The notes under the pieces were generated by a model, which was given only the letters and a program-made list of their open reading frames with translations, was not told the origin of the DNA and did no database searches. Position numbers and translations under genes: made by a program. Positions 36,219-48,101 of a stretch of 64,000 bases of DNA are shown here, piece by piece. How positions within the stretch are numbered: the first letter of the stretch is position 1; every line of letters begins with the position of its first letter. The DNA lies in the NCBI GenBank assembly GCA_940671915.1, contig CALNVZ010003432.1, positions 11,868,356 to 11,932,355 of the forward strand. Reading direction: 5' to 3'. This stretch comes from Paracentrotus lividus (Eukaryota; Echinodermata; Echinoidea; Camarodonta; Echinidae).

Positions 36219-36799
36219 TAGAGTTGGTGGAAAAATAAAAAAGATATTAAATCTTATTAAATGTTATGTATATATAAGGTATCATATTAAAGCCAATATA
36301 TTTTCCTTTCTGATACACTTATTTATTTTATTTTTTTTTATTTTTTTTTTTTTTGTTGCTTCCGTAGAACAAAAGTTATGTTAATTTTCGTGTGAAGACA
36401 AGAAAATTAACTCTACACAAACCCATTGTTCTTTTACGTTGATTTTGGCGGCTTAAAGCGTGCGAAAAATAATTTTTTATTGATTGTAGAAAACTAATCA
36501 TATCTCAAGATAAGCAAAAAATGAGATGAAAAAAAAAAATACTGAAGGAAGCCTTCCCCCCCCCCCTGCTTTATGGAAATACCAAGCCATTACCAAGTTG
36601 TGACTAATCTTCAAACAATAGAAAACTGTTCTCAACTGTGCCATTTTATTTTAAACAGACTGTAGATGGCGCTCTTCATGTTAGCGATAGAGCCCTTTCT
36701 GGATCCTATGTTGGGGATAGGACACGTATTCACCTTTTATTTCATAACACCAAAGAAGATAAAGAGAGTGTAAGGATCCAACAAAAATGGAACCAAATG

Positions 36800-37530
36800 A
36801 ATTAGAAATGATATCTCCTTTGCTAAAGTGGAGTACTCCTAATGACAATGAGATGCGTTCTCGATTACGAGTCTCTGGAGTCGGGCTGAAGTCGCCGCTA
36901 CATGCTCAATGCTCAATATTTTAGTAGACTTCTTTCAGAGGTGAGAAAGTCTCTGTGACGTCTCTGCGGTTTGCTGCGACATCCCCTAAGGGTGCTATCT
37001 CACTTCCCGGAGACGTCTCCGCGAAGTGAGATAGCATCCTAAGTACCCACGACGTCGCAGAGACGTTGTAACTTTCTTGCGATTAAAAGAAATTGAACAG
37101 GTTTGACAATTTTGTTGGACTTAATGTTCAATTTTCCTACGACGCCTTGAAGACTTGCTCAGGAGACGTAACGATAAAGTCTCCGTGACTCAAGAAACCC
37201 ATTATTGTGAGCCCATCTTATTGCCATGAGATAGGAACTTTGGCAAATTATTGCATTTCATTGAAACTTGGTGTGAAAAAAAAATTACAAAAAAGTTGGT
37301 TTCGTACCCTACAAACCGAAGACTTGGAAAAAGTGGGTTTTGTACCTTTCACCTTCAAAGAACCCTAATTCTGTGACCCGTGACAAGTTTGACGTAAGCA
37401 ATGTCTCAAATTTAAGCTGATGAGTTACTAAATTTTTTTTTTTTTTAATCACAAGAAGAAACCATGTATTTTTGACTGACCTTTGAACTTCGGTTACCTT
37501 TTTTTTTTTAGGAACACACTGTATAGAAGG
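36800..37530. repeat. Dispersed repeat shared with 57,050-57,680
   Basis: The stretch 37,300-37,525 (gacttggaaaaagtgggttt, then tgactgacctttgaactt) recurs at 57,440-57,665. The segment 36,810-36,890 recurs inverted at about 57,310-57,390. It includes the short palindrome at 36,989-37,041. Confidence 0.65.
36989..37041. mobile_element. Minimal GAGACG-family palindrome
   Basis: gggtgctatctcacttcccg is mirrored across GGAGACGTCTCC, so the whole 53-bp unit is just the two family termini fused. Confidence 0.75.
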
Positions 37531-37659
37531 TCAACGTACACGTAAAGGATCAGTAATTAAACGCAGTTTAACAACATGCATGTCTTTTGTAACATTACAT
37601 GTCTTTTGGTATAGTAATTTATAATTTTTGCTTTATGGCTGGCCCATCTCGCTGGACTA

Positions 37660-38474
37660 TAGGGTACATGCACGTAATATGGGCCAGCAGGTAATATGGG
37701 CCATCTGAAGCAAATCATGTCGTGACCGTCGACCAGTGACCGGTGACCGGTGTGAGCTCCATAATGTTGTTCATACGAACTGTACACGAAAATCTATCAT
37801 CGTGAGAGCATCTTATGCCGAACTTTCTCTGAGAAAAGTGCTGAAAACCAAAACTTACGGCAATTTTTTACCCTGATGTAAAATTTGATATTTCACAGAA
37901 TGTGATGGTGAAAGAGTGTTTGAGGGGGTAACCTCAATTGTTTGTATATTTAGTAAGCTTATAGTTTCATTTTGATCATACTAGCTTGTATAGGTCAATT
38001 TGTTGTAGTGAAGGGTTGCAATGTGGCAATTGTAGGCCTATATTGATTTGTATAATGAAAATAATATCTAAATAATATTTTTAAAAAATAATATACAAAA
38101 TACAAAACAATGAAATATATAGTCAAAGTATTTACTGAAGGGTTTTATAATTTCAAATGATCTCTGAAAGTTAATGATTTTCAACATTTTAAGCAAATTC
38201 CAGACATAGAAGAGTCATTGCAGTTTTTTAAAAATACATTAAATACATGTGCCCATATTACCTGCACATGCAGGTAATATGGGCGCTTTGGTGATGACGT
38301 CAACATTTGAATATTGCAGACAGGGGGTTGGTGATAATTGTTTTTCTTCACAATAAAAATTAGAGCAGTAGTTATTGATTCATATAAACAAAGATTAGAC
38401 TGTATGTCATTTTGTAATTTTATGCAAATTAGGCAAATGAGCTTAGGGGGCCCATATTACCTGCATGTACCCTA
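37660..38474. mobile_element. TA-flanked MITE, GGGTACATGC termini
   Basis: GGGTACATGCACGTAATATG at 37,662 is matched by the complement ending at 38,472, with TA on each side. An internal palindrome at about 38,251-38,284 repeats the terminal motif. At 811 bp with no coding content, it is probably a Tc1/mariner-type MITE. Confidence 0.8.
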
Positions 38475-38559
38475 CCCCAATCATTTCCAATATTCCATTG
38501 TAAATTGCAATCCTTTAGAAAAATTGATGTTGGCTAAATTGGTAAATTGCCATTTCGGC

Positions 38560-39120
38560 CAATGAACTGGTCTCATTCCATATGGTCTATTTCCATTTCG
38601 TCTACCAGTTTGCCTTCTTACATTTTGGTCTAATTGACCCTTCGCCTATTACCATTTTGTCTAATTCCCATTTCATCTAATGTGATTTCGTCGGCAATGT
38701 CCACTTGGTCTAACACCACTTGGTCAATTGTTTTTTGTTTTGATTGGTTTGGATAAACTTGAAACTTGAATTCCTTAACAAACTCGGTGATAGACCAGCT
38801 ATTCATTGGACATTCGACGAAAACGTAACTAGACAAATGGGCTATTTATAGACGAATTGGCAATTTGACCAAGTTAGACCAAGTACTGATCGATAAAAAG
38901 TTACAATTAAATTTGTCTCGGTGGCCTCTTTTGGAGTGTACAGTCTTAGATTAGGATTTAGGATATGATTAAGATTGGGGTTCGGGCTAACTTTGTACCC
39001 TGTTCATTGATGAGGCTACGGCGAGCTAGATTAAATCGATGGTAACTTTTCGTTGTTAATTAACAGCCCCATAATTAGATCAAAGGGAAGTTAGACCAAA
39101 ATAAAAAAGGGTTTAGCCAT
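38560..39120. repeat. TTGGTCTAAT-motif repeat
   Basis: Degenerate units of about 20 nt of the form CATTTCGTCTAATTNCCA run to about 38,730, with complementary TTAGACCAA motifs toward 38,880 and 39,090. A similar array is at 51,440-51,605. Confidence 0.6.
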
Positions 39121-39544
39121 TTGTGAATATAAACGGTTAAACCGCTAAATTGACAGTGACAAATCAATAACTTTAACAATAATAGTCCCTCATTGAGTCA
39201 AGTCGAGTCGTTGTGCTCATGAATAACACCGGTCTTATAGATTTATTAGAGTCTGCACCGGAGACTAACAGTTAACATGGAAACGCAGGGTTAGCATCTC
39301 TCGATTAAGATTGTTTTGACTCAGGAAATCTACCCTTTTTTCATATTTTCACTGTGTAAGTACCTTCGAATATTCATGTTATGTTGAACAAAGACATTTA
39401 GTTACTTTCAGGGTCATTCATCATTAATAAATGGTCAATTGTGCGTGGTATTTTCCTCATCTGTTTCACAAATTCATCATTACAGTCCCATATGTACTTT
39501 TTTGTGTATGTCACAACTTTAAAAATGTATTCTTATTTTAAACA

Positions 39545-40764
39545 ATTTTGGGCGCTACACGGAAAAAAGTCTACCATTCCGCTTTTACAGAAATAGAGAA
39601 CAATGGATTTTGATTGTTGGGCGCTCTGATTGGCTAATCGTGTAATGTGCGCACGCACTCATGTTTATTCAACACACATATGTGCATTGAACGAAGACGG
39701 AAACAATAACTGGGGACGTAGGCCGTAGCTTATCACAAACACTCGGGCCTTCGCGTCACGTGCTCGGAGCTCTCGGAGAAATGTTTACAAATTTCCCGAA
39801 AGCCCGAACTCGGTGCGTGGGCGTTGATCGACGCTCGTGGTAACACTGGGTAACCGTCAACAAGTGATTTAGGAAAGAATTTCCAGGGAGCTAGCTCGGA
39901 TCGGGCGGTGATGAATGCATGCAGGAAGTTTATTGTTCAGACATTGTTTTGGAGAATCGTTTATGGTGCACGTGTTGGCGTGCGTAGTGAATGTTTATTC
40001 TAGGTTTACTGAATCCTATAATCGAAGGGGGAAACTTTTGTACTGATCACTCCCAAACATCTTGGCTCATGCATGCTAGCTGCGCATGCGCTAGGTCATA
40101 CAGTGGCAAAACTTAACGCATGCGCATAAATCGTCACAGAGCGCCATACAGTGAGATGCGCATGCGCACATTACTTACGCATGCGCATTGATGTAGCGCC
40201 GCACCATCCACCACGCACCTGATAGTCCGCGGAAGTAACCGAATACCCGCGAAAGCGATTCGGCTCTTCGTGCTCCAGCTGTCAATCATTACCAAAACGG
40301 AGACCATTTTGCAAGAAAAACTGCAAGACGCGACTTCAAAAACGGTTGGGCGTAGACCCACTCTTTCAATATTTTTTAGAATAAAGAAGAGAAAAATAAA
40401 AAAGGAACTTCAACAAATCCACTGTCGGACGTACGCCCAATATTTCAAAATGCATAAAGAATTAAATGAGGACTTACCAAAAAAATAAATGACAAATCTA
40501 AATTTTATCGTGACTATTGTTCATTGGAAGGCACAATGGTAGTGTATTTCATATGCTAATTCGTGATCATTCGAGCATCATGCATAAATTACTAAATTAT
40601 GGAGGAACTTTTCTCCGTGCGCTAGTGCAGTTTGGTATCCACTACACACCACCCTACCCCACCACCCTACCCTAACCCTAGTGCGCGGGGGTCGCCGTCA
40701 ACCCTATCCCTTCACGTAGCAGCAGTCCTCGGGGCCGGATGCTTAACTGCACTAGCGCCCAATT
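39545..40764. mobile_element. TTGGGCGCTAGTGCAGTT MITE, split by a nested insertion
   Basis: The outer palindromic element starts at 39,545, is broken at CGCTA (39,553-39,557), resumes at 40,620 and ends AACTGCACTAGCGCCCAA at 40,762. Its core (40,640-40,690) has ccctaccctaaccctag motifs. Confidence 0.8.
39558..40619. mobile_element. CACGGA/CACGTAG-type MITE, long copy, nested, 5-bp duplication
   Basis: The termini CACGGAAAAAAGTC and complement are flanked by CGCTA on both sides (39,553-39,557; 40,620-40,624). It shares about 100 bp at the left and 390 bp at the right with the short copy at 41,714-42,229. The 72-codon frame at 40,270-40,488 is broken in that copy, so it is unlikely to be coding. 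Confidence 0.85.
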
Positions 40765-40954
40765 TCGTATCCATAGCATGAAGCTTATAAATTTAGTGTA
40801 TTTTTTTTGTGTGGAATCTAAGATAAGCAAACAAGATTGGGTGTTTGCACACAAGCAACTGAACCATCTGGGACTAATGACAAGACTCAGTAGGAAAACT
40901 TACAGAAAACAAACTTAATTTTTCACTTTTTAAAATCACATTTTCACTTATCTT

Positions 40955-41395
40955 TCTTCAGTAATTGAGTGTTTGGATGTTCCTTTTACTATCCCTGATG
41001 TTTTTAAGTTTTCTTTTTTTCTTCTTGGATGAAAAATTATTTTTTAAATTCCACTTTCTGAAAATTTCCCCCGTATGTTTTTGGGCGGGAGAGGGAAAAA
41101 AATTCAGTGATGTTTTAATTTTTTTTTTCATGATTTTGATTTGAAATTTTTCCAAAACTTATTCACTGTGTCTTATATTGACATAGACATATACTACTAC
41201 TAATTTTGGAGCAGAAAGTGATTGCAAAAAGGAGAAAAACCTTAGATAAAACAACATTGACAAGGTTGCAAAATTTCCCCCAAAATATGGTAGTTTGGTC
41301 CACGAGGTCAGTGGGTGTTTGTATGTTCCTTTCACTAGGCTATCCCTGATAGTTTAATTTTTCCTTCTCTCTTGGATGAAAAATTAGTATATCTA
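40955..41395 (+). repeat. Local direct duplication
   Basis: gtgtttggatgttccttttac ends with cttggatgaaaaatta near 40,968-41,042 and again near 41,312-41,387, about 345 bp apart. A neighbouring segment (41,215-41,285) is also related to 47,043-47,107. Confidence 0.6.
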
Positions 41396-41396
41396 C

Positions 41397-41622
41397 CCAG
41401 TTGTTGTATGTCCGGACAGGTTGAATGTCCGGACACTCAATTTTAACAAGTCATTTGAAAGGGTTTAAAGGCGATGTCTTTGTAGTTTTTTAGCACAAAA
41501 TGTTAGAGAATATTGTGGAGAACAAATATTGATGAAGATAAGAAGTATTCAACATATATTTTTGGCTTAATCCTGAGACAAAAAACCAGGCTTCATTTTT
41601 GTTAAGTGTCCGGACAACCAAC
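41397..41622. mobile_element. Small element with TGTCCGGACA ends
   Basis: gttgtatgtccggacag plus a second tgtccggaca at the left, and gtgtccggacaacc at the right. The interior of about 200 bp is not recognised. Confidence 0.5.
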
Positions 41623-41627
41623 CCCCC

Positions 41628-41705
41628 ATCCTACTAGATCTAGATCTAGTAGGCGGCTTAGGCCCTAGATCTAACGTTAGACCTAGACTATCCCTAGTAG
41701 AGTCT
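41628..41705. repeat. CTAGATCTAG short-palindrome cluster
   Basis: Repeated tctaga and ctagat motifs over about 75 bp. Confidence 0.6.
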
Positions 41706-41713
41706 AGAGATAG

Positions 41714-42229
41714 CACGTAGAAAAATCTACAAGTTCGTTCTTACAGAGCTAGAGAACAGTGCATTTTGATTGTTGGGCGCTCTGATTAGCTATCGCGCGG
41801 AGCTCCGCCTCCTGGTTGCGATGACTGAAGTGCGTTGACCGTAACTGAACAACGCGATTCAGCTGTTCCCGATAAAGACCGCTTTTGTCGTGCGTGCTGT
41901 CAATCATAACAAAGTGGACTCATTTCGCAAGAAAAACTGCAAGACTCGACTTCACAAAACGTTTTCCGCAAAACCACTCTTTCAATATTTTTTAGAATAA
42001 AGAAGAGAAATATAAGAAGGAACTTCAACGAATCCACTGTCAGACTTCGCCCAACATTTGAAAACGTATAAAGAAATGAGGACTTACCAAAAAAATAAAT
42101 GACGAATCTAAATTTTATCGTGACTATTGTTCATTGGAAGGCACAATGGTAGTGTTTTTCATATGCTAACGTGATCATTTGAGCGTCGTGCATAAATTAA
42201 TTTAATTATGGAGTAAAAATTTCTACGTG
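41714..42229. mobile_element. CACGTAG-type MITE, short copy
   Basis: CACGTAGAAAAATCTAC at the left and TTTCTACGTG at the right. Flanks GATAG (41,709-41,713) and GATCG (42,230-42,234) agree at four of five positions, matching the 5-bp duplication of the long copy. Confidence 0.75.
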
Positions 42230-42233
42230 GATC

Positions 42234-42993
42234 GGTTAGCGCGCCCAGTGCCCGGTTCCGTTCCGGTATTCGGTTTTTAGCTACTTCAACAGCTTTCACA
42301 AAAAGATCACAAACACATCAGCCTTCAAACTTTCACAAAACAATCATCAAACATTCATCAAACACACCACCAAAAATCACACAATCAAAATATAAAACGA
42401 GATTGCAAACTTACTCTGAATTGGACGTCATCACGGAGATATTTCCACTTTAGAGTTTCTTAGCGAAAATGGGTTGGCCGCTCTTCCGGGTTGCGTTGTG
42501 AAGTAATGCTGTGCGCTGCTACCATGAATTTGGTATGAGAATGATGGGGAACTTCCACTTATTCTTAGGTCGCAGCGAATTTTTTCGTCTCGCCCCACAT
42601 GTTTTGCAATCCTAAAAAAACCACACACCCTTGTCAAGAGGGGGCGCTAGCCACAATTCGGTCATAGCGAAACATTGAGTGCGGCGCCTACACATTATCG
42701 GGGTTTTGTGTTGTGACGCTTCGCATCGCGGCTTTTTCAGTCTGCGCGATCGTAACCCATAGGGAAACAACGCGTGACCGAATACTATTTAATGCAAAAC
42801 CGATTGCCGGGCGGAAAACATCTCATTCTATCAGCGATATTTTTAACCATAATTAAATATTTTAAATGATTTTGATAATCTTTTAGAGTATAATTTTTTT
42901 GTTCTTCTGGTGGGTGGATCGTCAGATAAAAGAGGTAAGTTTTCATATTATCGCCGATTTCCCCTTAAGGCACCGAATACTGGGTGCGCTACC
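42234..42993. mobile_element. Inverted-terminal element, GGTTAGCGCRCCCAGT ends
   Basis: ggttagcgcgcccagtg at 42,234 and the complement actgggtgcgctacc ending near 42,993. About 760 bp, directly abutting the previous MITE. It contains a 68-codon minus-strand frame with no recognised family. Confidence 0.55.
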
Positions 42994-43138
42994 CTACTCT
43001 AGTCCAATTGAATTCCTGCCAAGCTTTACACCAGATTTTTGGTGGGGAGGGTAAAAAGAAGGGATGTTTTATGTGGTGTATTTCATTATTGTGATTTCAA
43101 ATCTATTCAAAACCTATTTTCTGCGAAGTGGGCAGTTC

Positions 43139-43560
43139 CAAGGTAACGGAGTGACATTCAGAAGCAACATTTCAACATTCAAACAAATTTATCATCCATA
43201 CTTTAATCTTTATTTACANNNNNNNNNNNNNNNNNNNNNNNNNNNNNNNNNNNNNNNNNNNNNNNNNNNNNNNNNNNNNNNNNNNNNNNNNNNNNNNNNN
43301 NNNNNNNNNNNNNNNNNNNNNNNNNNNNNATAATCATGGTTACGGAGTGACGCAAAATGGACATGCATATTTGAGCAAAAAACATTTTACTTAAACTCTG
43401 TGAACTTAAAATGGCTATCTCAAATTTGAGTAATTGATTGGATTCTATGTTATATTAGGTATTATATGCCGTCTTGCATAAGAAAATTGGTTGAATATTT
43501 TGTTAATTATGACTTAAAACTTAACCCATGTCTGGGTTACGGAGTGACGGTTACGGAGTG
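43139..43560 (+). repeat. GTTACGGAGTGAC motif cluster
   Basis: The 13-mer occurs at about 43,141 (one mismatch), 43,342, 43,536 and 43,549, all in the same orientation and roughly 200 bp apart except for the last tandem pair. An N gap interrupts the region. Confidence 0.65.
43219..43329. other. Assembly gap (111 N)
   Basis: 111 unknown bases; frames reading through it are meaningless. Confidence 1.
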
Positions 43561-45000
43561 ACCTCTGAATCATCCACACAATGGCAATGATAAAAAAGAC
43601 TATGTCTACCCTTAGCTAAATAATGGCGGAAAATTACACTCTTGATTGTTTCATTTAAATTTCTGTTTGCTCTGTTAATGATTAGCTCTAGTGTGGGGGA
43701 TTCTAATAACTTTCTCACATGAAGCTGTTTAGAGAGAGACTCATAATAAGATTAGCACTAATTTATGCGCAAAATCAAACAAATGATTTTAAAGATTCAA
43801 CAAATATAAAAAATTGGATCTTATATTATTTTTGTCATTCCTGATTTTTTATTTTATATGAGGGTTCTTCATACTAAACTTTGATGTGGAGACTACATGT
43901 GAGGTTTACCCAACACTTCTACAACACGACCTTCTGGAGAATATGTTTATTATGATCAGTAATTGTAATCCTACAAATGTATAGCTAATTATAAATGCAA
44001 AATTTTATTTCAACAATAAACTAATTTACTTATACGCCTGCCCTCCTTTCTTCTTCTTAACTATTTATTTGAATTGATTACATTAACAATATAACCAATA
44101 TAATGTTACTTATAAAATGAGTAAGCACACCCTCCCAATAGGATAAGATAGGTAGGGATACAAACAATTTAGCACACGAATTTTGAAACTCTTATTCAAG
44201 TATCTTGTCTAATTTGATTTTTATTGCAGGAAAATTTTATCTAAAAAATCTCAATACAACTTTTTTTTTTTTTTTTAGTTGTTTTTTTTGACAGATTTTT
44301 TTCCCCTCTACTAATCTGGTAAAAGCATGCCATAAGATGTACACAAGGACGGTAAAAAAAAATTTTCCTACGCCCGTCAGCATAATTTTTGTAAAAGACC
44401 ACGCACAAACATAATCTAATGCTAATTCCTTATCTGTTTTAATTACACCAAATTTTTATATTATTTTTTAATTCTTATTTTCCTTCTCTTACTGCCTTAT
44501 TTCTCCTTTCTATCCCCTTATTTGAAAACAATTGTCATATCTTCCTCCCCTCCCCATCATTGTTGTAGCATTTTAAATTCTTGTGGCTTTCATATAATTA
44601 TGCACTAGTTTAGGGTCATTTTTCTTTTTTTACTTTTTTATTTGCATTATAACTCATTCCAGGTCAGTGTTCTTCTGTTTGAACTACTGTATTTAAATCT
44701 ATATTATAATTGTAGCGATTCATACACTATATTTACTTCTAATTTTGATTGTCGCGTTCTTTACCCACGCGCTATCATTAAACACAGTCATCCTCACTAA
44801 AATAATTGCTAATTCAAAAGTCTAATAGGAGCTCATATCAGACCTGCACATACACTCTACATTACGAGCGCAGGCGAATTAAAAAACCTCAAAAATAAAA
44901 GAACTTCAAATCCTCCCGAAATAAAAATAAAAATAATTTCACCATAAAATTATTGAAAATTCTAAAGCTGAAAAAAACACGCATTGTAATACTTACAAAT
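43561..45000. other. AT-rich non-coding DNA
   Basis: No gene or element is recognised; T and A homopolymer tracts occur. Confidence 0.5.
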
Positions 45001-45870
45001 TAAAAATTCCAGGTTTAGTCAATTTTTTTCCTGAACGAAAAATTATTAAAAATCCCCGTAAAAAACGCGTAACTTACATTGCCCCCACGAATTCCCGCGA
45101 AAAAAATTTTTAAAAAAAATTTCGGGCCAAAGAAACCTTTGAAAAAAAAAAGTTAAAATCAGCCAACCCCCCTGCTCAAAAAACTTTTCTCGGCACTGGT
45201 GCGAAAATTTTAAAAATCCCTGAAAAATCTAAAAGGGGTGGGGCCAAAAAATTAGGGCCCCCCCGGTAAGTTTAGGGTTTAAGGGTTTTTGTCCATCCAA
45301 TCAACCCAGCCCCCCAAGGGAAAAATTGGTTTTTGTCAGCTTTGTTTCTGTAGATAGGCCTTTTCCCCCCCCTCCCGCGAGACCACACGTAATTTTTTAA
45401 TGTTTTTGGTTGGCCCGCCAATTTCCCCAGAGCAAAGGAAACCCTTGGAAGAAGATCAATTGTTTTGGTTGGGTTTAGGCGAAAAGGAGCCCAATCCAAA
45501 AAAGGTGGGGAAATGTCGCGGGGGAGGCCCGCAACAATGGGTGTGTTTGCCAAGGTTTAAGGGGGTGTGGGGCCAAAACCCCGCCCTCCTCCCACCCCCC
45601 CCTCTACCCCCCCCCCTCTGGGGTCCCCGGGTTTGTGCCCTGGCCCCCGTGTCCCCCTGCACCAAACAAAAACTTTGAAAGCACATATTCTGTCCTGGGA
45701 AAAGAAAAAGCTTAAAAGAACCCCCACCAACCTAGGGGGGAGGCCATTACCATCCACCAAAAGGACCCTTTTTTTCCCGCCCCCACTAGTTGTGCACCTA
45801 ATTGCTGACAAGACTCATTTGATAATTATGAACTCACCTACCCCCGTCTCTTATACAAAAGCTACCGACT
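45000..45870. other. Compositionally anomalous, probably low-quality sequence
   Basis: The AT-rich background switches abruptly to G/C-rich sequence in which almost every base is doubled or run-extended. It ends near a GTCTCTTATACA match to the Tn5 mosaic end (45,847-45,858). Several overlapping frames here (45,272-45,959) are products of this composition. Confidence 0.6.
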
Positions 45871-47798
45871 CGAATACACAACTCTTATTATTTGTCTTCC
45901 TTCTTCAGTCCAATTTAGGACAGCATTTGCATAAAAGCACAATTTTCCAGTTTACATAACTCATTATAACTTTTGTCCGGAAATAACCGTTACCCCCTGA
46001 CAGTAATTCCTCCCTTTTCAAATGAAAAACACCAAGGAAAAAAAAGAAAAGAATTCTTGAAGCACTAATAAGAAAAAAAAAACCATATAACCTAGTGTAC
46101 CGACGGTTGCATAAGAGCTTTGATGCGAAAAATGAGACATGTTACATTTTGTACATATGCAAAATTAATGGAATGTAACTAAAAAAAAAAGCCCCCCGAT
46201 TTACCCACTCGTAACCATAATAACCCGGCTTACAAGAGAGTGACACGAATTTGGGATGAAGCCATACCCTCTCAAACAAAATCCATTCAAACATAAAATA
46301 AAAGCAAATAGTGATGTTAATTTGTATACATTTTCCCCTCCGCACTGTAGGTATGGTGTTCCAGGCCATGTATTTTAGAACAGAATAAAAATTTTATATG
46401 AGTATGGCATTAAATCCCAATTTACTCTAAAAGATTTGTTTTCAAAAAAATACTGCCTCTATAAGTTTGTGGTCTTACGCGACGTGACCATTCCCCTCAG
46501 TATGTAACTTCATGTTTGGTGCTTCACTGATCGCTAGCAATCTTATCAACGATCCGGCAATTACGCACAACAATATAGGTGTGGTAAAAACAAACTTTAA
46601 TACTTTTATATAATATACCTGCTTTCATATAATAAAATAATAATATGTAAAGTATATTTTTCATGTGTTACACATAAAAGAGGATACTGGATTTCGTCGG
46701 TGTGCATGGAGAGTTTATAATGAAAGAAGCTGCAAATGGTGAACACACAAAATTAAGTAAAAAATTGAAAGGTTCTTTTATATTTTGTTGTACACCTCAT
46801 TCTTTAAAACACAATCAAAATGATGCACTCCCAAAGAGCCAAACCATCTATCAGATACTTGAAAATCTGGAAACTTTAACGAGAAACAATGCTCTCATAT
46901 GATACCAAATTCGTCATGGAACGATGAATTTGAAATTTGGGGGGTCATGTCCTGTTTTGCTTGGAACTGCCCAAGTATAATTTTATAAAAATATACTAGA
47001 AAACATACTTAAATTTAGAGTCAATTATTTAGAGTCAATTATAGCTATTGCAAAAAGTAGGAAAACCTTGTGAAAAAACATTGATCACGTTTGCAAAATG
47101 TCCACTTTTATTAGGCATACTGTTGAGCGACTGTGTGACCATTAGGGGTTTTCTGGTAGCACATAAAATTTGTGTATAAGAAGATTGAACTGCCCCGCTG
47201 ATCTCTTATTTTTTTAAATTCAGTTTTCAAAATTTTCACTTCTAAGCAATGAGTGCAAAATATTACAGAAAATTTGGAACATTACATTTAGAAGTATGAA
47301 GGGGGAACATAAAGCTACGCGCTTAGCTTTTTGACGACTTAGAAGTCATGGAATTTAATATTTCATATTACTATTTTTATACCATCTTTTGCTACATTTT
47401 CTGAGGATTAACTTGGTGCAAAAAACATGGAATAAAACTGGCAGCAATTACGAAAATCGCGGCAAGATCTAAACGCTGTCATTCGTTGCCGTCAGAAAAA
47501 AACAACGGGTCATAAGTCTACGCACTCACTTTTAAGTTTGATTTAACACTTTTAATTATGTGTTTTCTTCCAAATTTTCACGAAATATTATGAAATAGTT
47601 ACCACAATTCAATCATTTTTACTTTTTTAGCACCTTGCTTCTATGTTTAGCCGTAAAGGTGGTTTTTTGAACTTTGAAATGAAACGCTATTTTGCTATGA
47701 CGGCGCCTGTATTGTGCGAGTGCATATTTTGGCCCCATTCACTTTGTAGCTTTATGAACCACGTAGCTTTAGTTTTTAGTTTTTGTAGCTATTTAAAA
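45871..47798. other. Non-coding DNA upstream of the LRRC27-like gene
   Basis: AT-rich, with one segment (47,043-47,107) related to 41,215-41,285. No TATA box or CpG-rich promoter is evident before the start codon at 47,838. Confidence 0.5.
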
Positions 47799-47837
47799 TG
47801 ATTATATTTTTTCAATTATGAAATTCAGAACTTCAAG

Positions 47838-48101
47838 ATGGCGGGGGAGGAAGACGATGGCCAGAATGGATTTATTGTTGATTCTGCCAGACTCTCCCTG
47901 GACGTCACAACCGAGGAGGACGATGAAGTGGTAGACGATGATGAAGGCGATCAGGTGGTTGCTAAGACATTGAGTTCTCACAGCAAGGAAGTAGAAATGA
48001 TCTTGAAATCAGCCAAGGCGGTCCAAGCTATTGCAGTAGACCTTAGCAGGAAGGGACTGGTTAAGATCCCAGAGGAACTCTATGGCATGGACCATGTTGA
48101 G
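47838..48101 (+). CDS. LRRC27: LRRC27-like exon 1 (codons 1-88)
   Basis: The exon starts with a good initiation context and ends at GAG|gtcggt, phase 0. It encodes an acidic N-terminus and the first degenerate LRR (VDLSRKGLVKIPEELYGMD), matching the LDLS-type first repeat of the family. A second possible donor, TCG|gtaata at 48,106, would break the frame into exon 2, so 48,101 is preferred. Confidence 0.85.

Noticed and set aside
40270-40488. 72-codon Lys-rich frame as a possible element-encoded protein
   Set aside because: The homologous segment in the short copy (about 41,890-42,090) has frameshifts and a stop in the same frame, so there is no conservation of coding.
43139-43560. CRISPR-like array
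   Set aside because: The repeats are only 13 nt, the spacing is irregular and about 200 bp, and the sequence is a eukaryotic nuclear genome.
45272-45959. Overlapping Pro/Gly/Arg-rich frames on both strands
   Set aside because: They lie in the anomalous homopolymer-doubled block, where frames are long only because GC-rich sequence lacks stops.
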